From positions 434,001 to 498,000 of the forward strand of contig NW_026570237.1 of the NCBI RefSeq assembly GCF_019649055.1: a stretch of 64,000 nucleotides of DNA. Direction: 5' to 3'. Origin of the DNA: Paramacrobiotus metropolitanus (lineage: Eukaryota; Tardigrada; Eutardigrada; Parachela; Macrobiotidae). The stretch's first letter is position 1. Every line of letters starts with the position of its first letter. Below the pieces are notes generated by a model. It was not told the DNA's origin. It saw only the letters and a list, made by a program, of their open reading frames with translations, and ran no database searches. The position numbers and the translations under genes are program-made. Positions 10,420 to 21,447 of this stretch are shown here, in pieces.

Positions 10420-11554
10420 GTGGAATTGTATTCTGAAGCGGTGGAGCGTCTATGCGCGCTATATAAGGATATTGCGGTGTCGTGGACTCTGCTATCGTGA
10501 GCCTGGGCGGAAGAAACATCTTAGATTCTTGCAATCTGTATCATTATCGAGCTTACTTGGAATCCTTGTTCGGCTTCACAAAAGAAGCTCAGAAATCTCA
10601 ACTCTCATTGTCTGGTTTTTTGAATGGATACAAATCTGCATAAAGAGTTCACGCACTACGCGTAGGAAGAGGAAGTCGGGACTTCCCCACAGAAAAATTC
10701 CAGGAATGTGTTTCACAACGAAGGATCAAATATAAGACACAATGATTTGCTTAACTGTACACCGTTGCAATTGTTCGGAAAACTGCGATCTGTTACAGCA
10801 GGACAAACTTTTGATACCAAGAGTGGAATTCGCAATAACACTGGTCAGGAATAAAACGAACTGTTAATCTTTTGTGATAAGGGTGGATCGGCATCTAAAA
10901 CGATGGTTATGCGGAATCCTAGTCTGAAAATAAGAAAATTCGAGCCTGCGCCTGATTTCTTAAACGCGAGACTAAGCAGCTGGTCTCAACGACTGCCAAA
11001 TACCACCTTGAGCGTAATGCTCTTAGGTAACACTCTCTTCCAAAAGAATTACAGCACTCTGTCTGGTCGAACGTAGTTATGGGACAGTTGCCTAAAGTAA
11101 TGTTTTTCGGCATTGTGCCCAGTAAAGCTTTTACTGGAACATACACAACGACGCCATACAACTTTCACCATTTTAATTTAAGTAATATATATGCTGAAAT
11201 GGATGGCCAGCTGTTTTCGGCGCAAGCTTATAATTTAGCATACGAAAACGGAAGATCCATCCAAGGGTATGAAGGCCTACTAGACACTTTAGTGAGAATA
11301 AATGAGGGAGCTGGGGAGTTGGGATTTTACCGCTTAAGTTACAGCAAAGGTGGATTCTGCTTATATGGATTTTATTAACGCGAGGCCGTTCAGGCCGAGG
11401 CGCCCTGCCGCTTACAAGACATGGCAACTTCAACATCCATTTAAAATTCGGAAGAAACCTAGAAGAACACGTTACTTGTATTTGCATATTGGTTTTCGAC
11501 AACGTCTTCGAGATAAATAACAATCGGCAAGTGCTGTTTGATTTCGCGCCTTAG
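10420..11554 (+). pseudogene. Polinton/Maverick minor capsid (penton-like) protein, F54H12.2-like
   Basis: This protein family forms the vertex capsomer of Polinton/Maverick elements and is often labelled F54H12.2-like in animal genomes. Four segments in collinear order match it. They are 10491-10643 (YHYRAYLESLFGF, KEAQKSQL), 10741-11077 (LQLFGKLRS, then SLKIRKFEPAPDF), 11079-11378 (QLPKVMFFGIV, then PYNFHHFNLSNIY with FxHFN) and about 11363-11554 (RHGNFNIHLKFG, ending DNVFEI and VLFDF). The segments lie in different frames, and an in-frame TAA sits at 10852-10854, so the gene is dead. Its end lies 9 nt before the protease start, the tight packing expected of Polintons. Whole-family recognition is strong; the first about 100 residues are not found. 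Confidence 0.85.
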
Positions 11555-11563
11555 TTAAGATAC

Positions 11564-12053
11564 ATGGATTCCAGCGAGATAACTAGCGCGTTAATGACCG
11601 ACAAGAGAGTACGAGAGTGTTTCGTCGGTGTCTTTTCATACAATACTCTACCACATAAAGAATTCCCTGGGTTCTATATATCCAATACCAAACCATCTGG
11701 CCACCTTGGAGAACATTATATCATATCTTTTAGCCTAAAAAAAGGCATACTTGAGTCATAAGACTCATTTGGGCAACATCCGGAAAATTATTTTGATGAC
11801 TTTAAAAAATGGATAGGAGAAGATTTTTGATTATGCAGAATACGGAAAAGCAAAGTACCGAAACCACAGTGTGTGGGCAGTACTGTATGTGTTTTATCTT
11901 ATTAAGGGCGTATGGAATAAGTATACTGATATTGTGTCAGTTTTTACGAAAAACAGGTTTTTGAATGATAAGTTTGTTTGTAAATTTATTAATAAATTTT
12001 TTAAATTGATTACACATTTGAGAGATTTTAATTTCTTTAAAAATTTATTAAAA
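11564..12053 (+). pseudogene. Polinton adenain-like maturation cysteine protease
   Basis: This is the cysteine protease that matures the capsid in Polintons and adenoviruses. ATG 11564 opens a frame with CFVGVFSYNTLP, then FYISNTKPSGHLGEHYIISF, in which His51 (GEHY) is the catalytic histidine by position. TAA at 11759-11761 interrupts it. The same frame then gives DSFGQHP and a following FKKWI segment before a TGA. The nucleophile region VCGQYCMCFILLRAYG (from about 11869) is in another frame, and a third frame carries the C-terminal DIV-x-F-x-x-N-x-FLND-x-FV stretch. The gene thus has one nonsense change and at least two frameshifts, and is non-functional. It sits directly behind the minor capsid gene, as in other Polintons. 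Confidence 0.85.
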
Positions 12054-12320
12054 ATGGATGAAGAATTCGCCGAGCGTATTTTGAAAATTGTGGTTGCTGT
12101 GTGCATGCTTGGTTCAGTTATGTGTTCATACATTCTATTATTTGTTAAACATAATATTAGCGATATCAGTGTGGAGGCATCAAGAGACCTTACTCAAGCT
12201 CTTTTCGCTACCATGTTAGCTGATGCGGCAAATATCAGCACGTTGCCTGATGTAACCACAATCGGTACTTTGCTGGATGGTTCCGGCAATTATAGCACTG
12301 TCAAGCCTTCATTGACATAA
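12054..12320 (+). CDS. Small single-pass membrane protein of the Polinton
   Basis: An intact 88-codon frame runs from ATG 12054 (context AAAATGG) to a TAA. Residues about 9-31 form a hydrophobic segment (KIVVAVCMLGSVMCSYILLFV) that could span a membrane; a Ser/Thr/Asp-rich tail follows. I do not recognise it, but small membrane proteins are common among the accessory genes of Polintons. It starts where the protease remnant ends, so shared transcription is likely. It is the only intact frame in this block, although the frame is also open upstream through the 3' part of the protease remnant. Confidence 0.5.
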   Translation: MDEEFAERILKIVVAVCMLGSVMCSYILLFVKHNISDISVEASRDLTQALFATMLADAANISTLPDVTTIGTLLDGSGNYSTVKPSLT

Positions 12321-12399
12321 CACGGCCTAGTGCCATTTAGGCTAGGGCTGCAGTGAGCAAGGGCTCGGTTTTTCAGTAAGCTTAACGTGGAAGAAATGG

Positions 12400-12868
12400 A
12401 CGAGAAAGAAATGTTACTTACCAAACGGAGCGAATATTAACAACGTTTAGCTCTCGAAAAGGGGAGCTACAGTTTGAATTTTTGGCTCCAGATGAGATTA
12501 AAAGTCCAGATTACGCTCATAAAGACGACTTTCTGCTAACAATCGGAGAGCGTGGCGTCGTAGAAATTATCAAGCGTATTACTTTGGAAGGATTAAAGGA
12601 CATAATGGTATTATACACCGGGAAAGCTATGACGTCATCGATGACGTCATTCGATTCAAAATTTTTTTCTAAGTCGAATGGTGATGGCCTTTTGGGAGGA
12701 AAAGGTCATCCCGAGGAGATGATCCCGAGGAGATTTTATGATTGCGGGTGGTGTACAAACCCGAGCAGCGATAGGCCCTTTCATTTGCGTCCAGATGTTG
12801 TTCAGGAGCTTCGCTTGCCGGAAAACAATCGCATTTTCCATAAATCATATTTACTAACAGTGCTATGA
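12400..12868 (+). CDS. Unknown open frame behind the Polinton block
   Basis: The frame is open across this region without a clear start. It contains FLAPDEIKSPDYAHKDDFL, then GERGVVEIIKRITLEGLKD. The second half (FFSKSNGDGLLGGKGHPEE, then CGWCTNPSSDRPFHLRPD) is different in character. The first half looks protein-like and could be another Polinton accessory gene. The middle carries a short duplicated GACGTCATCGATGACGTCAT palindrome (12628-12650). No family is recognised. Confidence 0.35.
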
Positions 12869-14577
12869 AAAACATTTCCTTACTTTCACCTCAGAAATTC
12901 GGTACCTCTATTGGCCCGGGACCAACATACCGCTGGTAAGCAGATATCCCTGAAATCGCAGTTAACCTCCGAAAAGATCTTACTGCAGTATTGTCCGTCT
13001 CCTCATATCACTGTGTCAGACAGCCAAAAGGTAGTGGATATTTTAGCTAAGGAATTCTGCCATAAATATCGCACCGATACGGAGAATACCAACAGTCGCC
13101 TGTTATCACAAACGTGCTTCCAATATTTTATTCTCTTTTGATCAGAAGAAAATTGACAATTTACAGTCTTCACCGTTTGCCGACGAAGAATAATACGGAG
13201 CAAGAGCCTCAGAGTTCGCGTGGAAGTATTTTTGTTGTGATTAGTTCAAAGGTTGCAAAAAGAAAAAAATGTATTTGATGATGTGGGTGAAAAGTCTACT
13301 CCACCAGTTTGGAGCAACCTTCATCTTTACGTAGCACTAACAAATATTTACCCCTTTGTGGCACTTCCACTTCGAATTATTAAGAGTTTCTTGCTCACTG
13401 GAGGCGCCATCGAAAGGGCGTAATGCAGCACGTTTAACATTGGATGACAATGCAATTATGTGTGACTTGATTTTGTCACTACCTACGAGCTGCGCAGCAC
13501 CTACGAGCTCATACGAAAAACCGTATTCGTTTCTACATTGCGTCTCAACATAATTCGGCAGTGTTTGCCTTAAGGATTCCGTTGTTTATCGAACCGGGCG
13601 GTTGATGTTGAGAGATGGGCTTTTCTATCAGTCCAAACTCCGTCGTTGCCATCAAATGCTGCACCAAAATAAAAAAAAGTATGAAAATGTGATTGGTGTG
13701 TCAGTATAACTAGAATGGTTTGTTGGTTATTTCGATGTTTTTGCCCGTAACATGACAAGACTGTTCCGATAAATTGCGTTACGTATGTGTCTACTCATCT
13801 AGCGTGTCCATCAATCGCTTGATGAAAATGAAATTTATTATGTAGCGTTAGAATTGTTAATACGCCGGCTGCTTACTGCAAACGGATGTACGTCTTACAA
13901 CCTGAAGAGTGCCAGGCCGTTTGCCAGCCAGTGCAGTGTGCTTCCTTGGCTGCTGTCCCGATACAATGCCTCATACGATGACTGCATATTTGCGCCATCC
14001 ATTCCGAACATGACAAAAACAAGACGTTGTTCCGCCGAAAGCCAAAACAAATAGACTTAAATGTTACCCCATTTGTTGCAAACGACTGGACAGCGGATCC
14101 CCATATAAGTTCTTTCTTCCTTTCGACACATGCCGCGGTGCCGGGCTCATGGTCCCTGTCGGCTGGCGGCGGGGTGATTGCCTCGTAACGCGGGAGGTAC
14201 TGATCTTTCTGCTTATTAAGATCTATGAATCCTTCCCGCACTTCAGGCACCTCGCCAGCTTCTCGCAGAATTCGGTCAACTCGGCGTTAACAGATGCCAA
14301 ACTATCTTGAAAATCACGGCCCGGATCGGATGTTCAAGCGCGGTCCTCCGTTCGGCATCGCACAGAATCAGTTACCCATATCTGCCAGACTCACCGGGTT
14401 CAAATCCCACTGTGAGGATGGAATGTTGGCATCTTACAACTTCCTGCTCACATTGGAGAGCGCTATCTAGTCCTAGATGGGAATTCCGGTTGAGCACTTT
14501 CCGCCTGCCAAGAAAATATTTGCCGGTACGGCACCGAGAGAACCATTGCAGCGGGCGTGCTTCGCTTTATAAGAAAG
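12869..14577. other. No supported gene
   Basis: I see only short open frames. The 13873-14250 minus frame (125 codons) has no recognised domain. I looked for the Polinton DNA polymerase, integrase, ATPase and major capsid genes on both strands here and found none. Confidence 0.4.
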
Positions 14578-15311
14578 TACATTTAGTGGCATCTGTTCGT
14601 TTTATCATACAACGATACAAGTATGCCCAAATAACTCCGCCAGACCTTATGCCGCGACGGCGGCCGTGCTTGGTATGTAGACCAACAAGCTTGCTATACC
14701 ATTTTTGTCAGCTGCGGTGTGATAATCAAGGTGGTCAAACTGGACGTAATGAGGCAATCGCGGGAAATTTTGCCGACATCCATAGCTATCGGGATGCAGT
14801 TATCAAGAAGGATCTCTATCATCAGTGCCCTGATGAAATTGCCAACAATACCGATCCATAGGCTACCTCCCGCGGGATTTGCGAAATGGAATTTCTCCAA
14901 ATCGAAGCCTGGTAAAAAGCGCTGGACCGACCTGCCAATGACACAAACTCGACTTGACCACCAATTTGCCGCTGCCGGAGTCAGTGGAATGGCATCACTT
15001 TTCCGATCGGGCATATGCAGCTCAGGATTGCATGAAGCCAGAGGATACTTTGTAGCCAGAAAAACTCACTTCTTTTGACCACCGGCCCTAACCAGGCTGT
15101 TCCTGGTAAGGAATAGATTTCCCATGGTAGCCTGGTCTGGGACAGCAAGGTCAGGCACCCGGATGTCCGACCAGTTTCTCCAAACTATGCCGGCGACCTT
15201 TACCGCCATTTACGTAACCAGCGAAAGGAAGAAACTGCAGACACGGTTGCCTTTCCTTGCTGTGCATCTGCGGACAGGCAAATGTATTGTGAATAAATTA
15301 TGAAATAGCAT
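14578..15311 (+). repeat. Dispersed coding repeat, copy A (degenerate)
   Basis: This is homologous to 51944-52739 in the same orientation, from TACATTTAGTG to the TGAATAA-type AT-rich end. Both encode related peptides: here KYAQITPPDL, then NEAIAGNFADIHSYRD, then KKDLYH-x-x-PD-x-IANNTDP, and further on SKVRHPDVRPVSPNYAGDLY. Copy A lacks about 60 nt that copy B has near its start, and carries stops (TAG after NNTDP) and frameshifts. It is either an old gene duplicate or part of a mobile element. No known family is recognised. Confidence 0.7.
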
Positions 15312-17379
15312 AATGTCCACGAGTCCCGGCTACGTTCCCCGATCGCGCAGAGGGACTCGCTTTGAAACACGTGAGGCAGAGGACAGTTTCCACTGACATT
15401 ACATAAAAATAGTTTGCGATTAACACGTTTACCGAACTTTGCCTGTGCGAAACTTTTTTTTATGGTACCTACAAAATTTTCCGGTCTACATTTTAACAGG
15501 ACCTCTTACTGGTGGCGCCAGTCGCGATTTGAACCATTGATAAAGCAGATGAACATATCATTTTATGGCAAAAGTCATACTGAAAATTGAAATCTTTTTA
15601 ATCGCAATCACCGACTAACTTGTTACCTTTTGCTAACTCTTGTCAGCCATAAGATATGAAGCCTCTGCGGGAAACATGAGCTAAGCTTGCTGCTAGTTTA
15701 GGCTCACTGCTCCTGGTGAGATCACAGCGGAGGGAAAAAGGGTGCCGAATGATGAAAATCCAGGGCATGCTGCACAGCAACACGCTCTTTTTTTCGACCA
15801 GGTTTCGTGGCGTGGCAGCGTTGGGTTATAAAATAAAGCTTTAAACGTCCGAACTGACAGGATGCTTAAATGATTTCTAAAATGGTGCACAAGTTCGATG
15901 GCGGCGGCCCGTTGGCATATAAATCTCTTGTCTTGTTGGGAGGAAAGGCGGATGAGCTGTATTTCGTAAAGGTAAATTCAATCGGTGAATAAATTCGATC
16001 GATCGGTGATGAAAATCAGCCAATGAATTATAATAATAAAGACGGAGTAAATAAAAATACACACTACACACCCGAATTGCCGAGTAAAAAAGACTAAAAG
16101 GCAAGTTTTTCAACGGTACGGCGAGGACCGTGTTGAACAAAAGCATGGACATAGACTTCTAGGTCAGTCTCATGAAGCCATCCACAGGTCATACAACAAA
16201 AATGCGGATGCACCAATCGAACATTTAATGATGAAATAAGCTCAGTTCTAAGTACTTCGCTATATTCTGTGACTAACGTTTAGCTCTAAAGTAACTCCAG
16301 CGCATTCAATTCGGAAAAATAATTTGTTGGAGCATTCGAACGATCACTGCCCTCATCATATGAGTCATTTGGAGGGATATGGTCATGAGGGCTGTTGGCC
16401 AGAGACGAGTCAGTGTTGTTGGAGTTGCTTTCATTTCTCCGGCACGTACTCTGTAAACGGTGAGTCCGACGTAACGTGTGACGCGGTACAGGTGAATCGC
16501 AGACTTTGCAGCAAGGAAGGTCGTAAAAGCTGTCAAAGTGTCGTTGAAGAGGTTGAGTTCTGTGGGATCAAGGGATCAATTTACCGCAAAACAGCAAACA
16601 ATATAGGAAATTAAATGATGAATTTTATGCACATGATACGTCAATGTTTTTGATGAACTAATTTGTCAAGTACAGCGGCGACAAGCGTATTTTCAGCCCG
16701 TATTCCAAGTAACTGATGGAAACATTATTTTATTAACGTATCGAAGAAAATCCAAGATCAGATAATGTAAATCATAGAACTTGTTGAATGTCGTCATAAT
16801 TTCCGATAACGGTCTTCAATTTTCACGCGAATAAACATGTCATGAACGGCATAATGGATTTTATAATCCTAACGACCGGTCGGAATATAAGTACAAGCGG
16901 GAGTGACGGAATTGAATCCAGGCAGATTGCAGTGAAAATAATAATTTTCGAACGTTTCCCGATTGATACTGTGCAAGAGCACTCCGAACTCATGACGACC
17001 TTTATGGAAGTTGAACTAAAATATATCATTCTTGAAAAAACCACTCTTCACCAAAATAACCAGCAATGGTAAAATACTGACAGAACAAATATTTGTTTTC
17101 TACTGATTTTTAATACTAACGTCGTCAGACTCAAGACTTTCCACTGGGCATTATTAAATATTTCGGACTGCTGATTTATACAATCACTGTCAGGCTCAAA
17201 ACATACACATAATCCTAAAGAACATTTACACGGCGTCTCTGGATAAAGGTGTAGTAGTCAGCATTGTCATGCTGACTGCTAACAATATGTGAGAAGTTTT
17301 GAAATTTTGGTTTGGAAGTAGCTGGGAGGCGAATTCCCGGCGTAGTGCCACTGAGCGGCATGGGCCATAGAATCCATGC
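15312..17379. other. No supported gene
   Basis: I see nothing convincing. A 96-codon cysteine-rich plus frame (16324-16614) and AT-rich frames near 16850-17070 have no recognisable features. Confidence 0.4.
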
Positions 17380-17703
17380 TTAGCCTACGTTGCTGCGTTG
17401 GTACAAAAACCAACTGGGGTCGGGAGCTGCCACAAAGATGGTAATATCTGTGATGATGGGATAAATGACGAGATAACTCACGATCCGACTCGCATAAATA
17501 AAAACAGTGAAATAAATCGCATACAATAGGAGGTATCCAAGGTTAGGCGTGACTAGAGTCTGCCGCGTGGATGATTTTTTCAATGTAAAAAAATCGAAGT
17601 ATCCCTTAAACAAAGATCCACACACGCATAAATTCTTCCTGGGGTAAGGTAAATATGAAAGAGTAATAAGAACTGGAGTAGTATGCTTACCAACACAAAA
17701 CAC
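17380..17703 (-). CDS. Hydrophobic open frame, unknown
   Basis: The 107-codon frame has a strongly hydrophobic centre (LGYLLLYAIYFTVFIYASRI, then YLVIYPIITDITIFV), enough for two membrane segments, and a basic middle part. AT-rich DNA easily gives such frames by chance and no family is recognised, so this is a weak call. It lies on the same strand as the block of unknown genes that follows. Confidence 0.25.
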   Translation of the reverse strand: MFCVGKHTTPVLITLSYLPYPRKNLCVCGSLFKGYFDFFTLKKSSTRQTLVTPNLGYLLLYAIYFTVFIYASRIVSYLVIYPIITDITIFVAAPDPSWFLYQRSNVG

Positions 17704-17806
17704 AAATATTTTGTTTCACTTAAAAAGAACTAGAGGATATAAAACGAACTTATTATTCTTCTTTTTCTGCCCACGGGAGACGGCGCATATCTCCCAATTT
17801 TTTTGG

Positions 17807-18217
17807 TTAAACAAAAAATATTATCGAAGACATTTTTTTCAGGAGAGGACGACTATTAATTCCAGGTGCGCCGGAGCACTGATTATGCCAAAAGTCGAGA
17901 GCTAGAGATCTTGCAACGCGATGAGCATCACTCACTAAAATGTAGGCTGATGGGCGCTCCTGTAGGAAAAGTTCCTCGTAAGTTGAAGGTGCTTAAGTGG
18001 CGTTTATTGGCGTTTCTGCAGTCTCTGCTACCCACGCTCCTGTTTTAGCAACAAATATTCCAATTTTTTTAGGCTTAGACAGTTTCGCTGCTTCAAAAGC
18101 CTCATGCATCAAAAATGACTTTCTGTAGAAATGATGATTTTCTTTATCTATCAACTCACTTTCCATTGCTTGAGTAATATTGACGGTTTTAAGATTAATA
18201 TAAAGAATAAAGAACAA
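17807..18217 (-). pseudogene. Unknown gene with a lone TAA
   Basis: One minus frame is protein-like on both sides of a TAA at 17993-17995. Upstream of it are ITQAMESELIDKENHHFYRK and AKLSKPKKIGIFVAKTGAW; downstream are APSTYEELFLQERPSAYILV and SDAHRVARSLALDFWHNQC. The even quality either side argues for a single gene with one nonsense change. It lies just past the end of the larger broken gene at 18.3-19.6 kb, on the same strand. No family is recognised. Confidence 0.4.
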
Positions 18218-18307
18218 GGACAGAAAAACAAGCTGAACAATAAATTATTAATTCATAATGAAATGACTTTATGTACAACGAAAGGTCATCACCAACTGAA
18301 ACTAATC

Positions 18308-19643
18308 TCACAATCCTTCATATAAATTCGTATTAAAAAACCACGCAGAAGGGTTAGGAATTGTCTTAAACTCCGCAAGAATAGCTGGATAATGAATTAA
18401 CCAGTACTGTACACATTTATGCAACAACTGAGGACAATAACTGGTGAACTTATTCGAATGACAGGCCTCGGCATATATCGCTTGGTTTAAGAAGCGGGCG
18501 ACTTTCTCTAAATCCATGGGTGTCGACAAATGTGGGCGGTACATTCTATATAAAGATGCATGCTGTTCGACTTGACGCTGTTTAGGTGCCAAGTCATGGA
18601 AAGTGCCGCAAAAAGGGCTGCCTATAAAAGGAAAATTAGGCGGTGGGCGCTTATGTTGATCAATCCACGAATCTACGTTGCGATTACAGTCCGCAAAATA
18701 ATGTGTCATATTCATTCCAGCCATAAGGTGAGATAATGCGTCTGATTGGATATAGACATACGACATTCTAATATTATAATATTGACACTCCATACAATAA
18801 GATATTTTACCGGCCAAAATGGAAACAAACTGTGGCAAAGGCGAATAATTCTGAACATAAAATCATCGTATAGGTTGTTTTTGAAGCGGCTATATTAGGA
18901 TGATTTTGTTCAGGGAAACGCCAAACATTATCGGGAGAACTAAAATAGTTGCACTATTATTGATTTCGGGAGGCGAACGAGCAATTTGAATATTCGGTGT
19001 AACTCAAGACTCAGCATATCTGCGAGCCTGCTCAGGCGTATAATGAGCACGACCAACATGAGGAATTTGTTGTGAATAAGGAAATTTTTTTCCGAGGACT
19101 TTTTTTCCACGTAGGCGATAATGTGGAAGTTTTTTCCACATTATCGCGGTGAATGACTGGTAACCAATGATCCCAATAAATTTTGTAGATCAATATTCGA
19201 ATAAACCCGACTATTCACTCCTTGAATTCTAGAGTACCTATGGTTTCGCAGTACACCTGAAGAACTGGGAACTAAAGAATTCGAAGCATAAGCAAATTTA
19301 ATCGATGAACCGTTAGAATTTGATCGAATGATACTAGGAGCAGGAATTGATGAGCTGCCGTAATATATAGAGTGACAGCTTCACGCACAGCAATGCGTTT
19401 ATTGTCCCAAGCCACAAGAACCCTAGGGGCAGATACGGGCTCCCTGTCCTCAGCTTCTTTTACAAGAGGCTGCAGTAGTTTCTGTTCGCGTTCTTCCGAG
19501 CTGGGTTCTTCATCGTCGGTACTCTGGGTGACCGGACCGATGTACCCAGTACTGTCCTCGTCTTCGTCAACTGACTGTACATCAATCTCGTCCACGAAAC
19601 CCCGCATATCCGGATCTGGGATAATTTGGTTATAATCAGCCAT
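18308..19643 (-). pseudogene. Large broken gene of unknown function, acidic N-terminus
   Basis: The start is ATG at 19643 (MADYNQIIPDPDMRGFVDEI). An acidic, disordered-looking N-terminus of about 70 residues follows (DEDEDSTGYIGPVTQ, DDEEPSSEEREQ), then LVAWDNKRIAVREAVTLY. After a frameshift come Ser/Asn-rich sequence (19.1-19.3 kb) and YTPEQARRYAES. After further frameshifts the C-terminal 176 codons (18308-18838) are intact. They contain ISYCMECQYYNIRMSYVY, PPPNFPFIGSPFCGTFHDL and CPQLLHKCVQYWLIHYP. The full protein would be about 430-450 residues. A perfect hairpin sits at one break. The layout (acidic disordered head, compact Cys/Tyr-rich tail) suggests a structural or nucleic-acid-binding protein, but no family is recognised. 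Confidence 0.5.
19115..19147. repeat. Perfect hairpin, 14-bp stem, 5-nt loop
   Basis: GCGATAATGTGGAA and its reverse complement flank GTTTT. It lies inside the broken gene at the point where the protein frame is lost, and is bordered by a repeated TTTTTTCCAC, so it looks like an inserted or template-switched sequence. Confidence 0.8.
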
Positions 19644-19959
19644 GATGCTCACCTTTACAGTTCCAAGAATTCAACTTTGACGCTTGCTAACAATTTCCAT
19701 TGAAATTTTAACGACTACAAAATTTATGCTGCAGTTTTCTGCTTTTTCGATTTGATCTGCTAATCTTTACTTGTTGTTTCCTGTAGCTTTGTTAACCGCC
19801 TGTTTCTGGCAATGGCAGGTTCTTGCGAATTCCCTACTTGCGAAGTTCTGGTTCGCTTAACTGCACACGCATGCTCTTTTGATTTTAACTTAAATTTTAA
19901 ATATCGGGAGCTTATAAAAGCTTCTAACCTACCAAACTTATATTACCATATTTACATGT

Positions 19960-20470
19960 TTACAATGTACCTCTAATCGGTAGTATTAGAACTTGAGTGT
20001 ATACCCGTTCACTTGCCTGTATTGCACTGACAGTCTGCACATTCACTGTGATATTTCTGCAGGTATTCGGCCGCATCCAGACTGTAAAACCTGCATATTC
20101 AAGTAGTCTTCTTTGGACATCCTCGTTTTCTGAGATGCCTTCGGCGTAACAGGTATCCACATTCCGTGGTTCCCATTTGTTCGATATGCCACCTTTTGCC
20201 AGATCTGCTTCCGCTGCAGCGTTAGCGCATCATCAAGTGAGTCGTCGGATAGATATGGCGCGATCCGGAAAACTGTGATGCTTGAAAATCTGTCGTACTC
20301 TATCGGACGGGTACACGTTGTGGCGCTTGTACAGGTAGTCGAGAAGAAAACCGAAAAAAATCTTGAGCTGGTACAACGCATGAAGCAGGTCATTTGGATC
20401 GAACGGATCGTGGTTGTAGATAGTAAAGGAATCTTCAACCGTATGAAATTGTGGTGTATGGGTGATGTGA
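19960..20470 (-). pseudogene. Unknown gene in three frames
   Basis: Three collinear minus segments look like one protein. The first has PQFHTVEDSFTIYNHDPFDP, then LLHALYQLKIFFGFLLDYLY. The second has SDDSLDDALTLQRKQIWQKV. The third has ISENEDVQRRLLEYAGFTVW and INVQ-like ITVNVQTVSAIQASERVY (19960-20160), ending at a TAG. Each junction needs a frame change, at about 20230 and 20165. No family is recognised. Confidence 0.42.
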
Positions 20471-20771
20471 TGACTTGCAGGGTTAATTTTGAATGGATAA
20501 CTACAATAATAATTGTTTCTTTATTAAATTTGATGAAATGAATTTATTGATAATCGATGAGCGAACAGCCTTGTGGAAATTTTTTGACAATAATTTCGGT
20601 ATAACAAGCAGCAAACTGGAGATTAATTTATTGTTCAATGATATAAAGAACTAACAGGAATGGAAAATCGCATGTAATAACTATGTTTCTGTGGAAGAGC
20701 GATAATTATGAATGAAAATTCATGCAACGATTACTGAAAAAAATTAGATTTCAAACCAGTGATCTAAGTTA

Positions 20772-21291
20772 CTAAAGATATCGAAACGCATTTTGACGAA
20801 CAATCGGCGCAGGACCATCGTAGTACCCAGAACCGTACTGCGTATGCGGACGGAAACTGATAGGCGTCGGTGGTGCCATATTCAGCTGATCATAGTGCGT
20901 TGAAGGAACGTTGTTGACGAAATCTTGCATAAACCGATGCTCCATTTGCTGACACTGCTTTTGCAGATGATCTACACGTGTTGGCTGATGCTGGTACATC
21001 GGCGATTCCACAAGGACTGGAGAACCAGTATAACGGTTCTCATCTACCAATGCAACCACGACTGTACGACTATAACAGTAAGATTCTACAGAACCGCATC
21101 TTACCGTATACATCAGATGCCGATCGGAAGCCACCACCACTTGGTTCGATGGCGTACTGCGGAACTTGCTGCGCGGGAAGGTAGGTGCCGTTCCGATTGA
21201 CGTATCCCGAATGATGCGTCACAATCGCTGCGCGGCTGCCCAAAAAACCCGCATGCACTGCACTGACTAGCCACATAAGTGTTAGACGCAT
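20772..21291 (-). pseudogene. Unknown secreted-like protein, frameshifted
   Basis: ATG at 21291 begins a signal-peptide-like start (MRLTLMWLVSAVHAGFLG), then GYVNRNGTYLPAQQVPQYAI with a possible N-glycosylation site (NGT). The frame ends at a TAG near 21070. The signal resumes in another frame with VVALVDENRYTGSPVLVESP, a Gln-rich MYQHQPTRVDHLQKQCQQME and a Pro/Tyr-rich end (MAPPTPISFRPHTQYGSGYY) to a stop at 20772. One frameshift joins them. A secreted or membrane-linked role is inference from the N-terminus only. Confidence 0.4.
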
Positions 21292-21447
21292 GCAGCCGAT
21301 GGTGCACCAAAAAATCGATTTTGGTTAGCACCGGCGCCGCACAGTGCGTGTTAAAACCAAGTTGCATACCAAAATCGAATTTTTTCATTTTCATGAATGT
21401 ACGCTAATGATTTTATCCCGTGCGACTGAATTAATAAACTAACTCAC

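Noticed and set aside
14310-14420. tRNA gene (GGGTTCAAATCCC resembles a B box)
   Set aside because: No matching A box, acceptor stem or anticodon arm can be drawn around it.
18308-18838. Viral nucleoprotein or capsid
   Set aside because: The compact Cys/Tyr-rich fragment felt structural, but I could not match it to any family motif; left as unknown.
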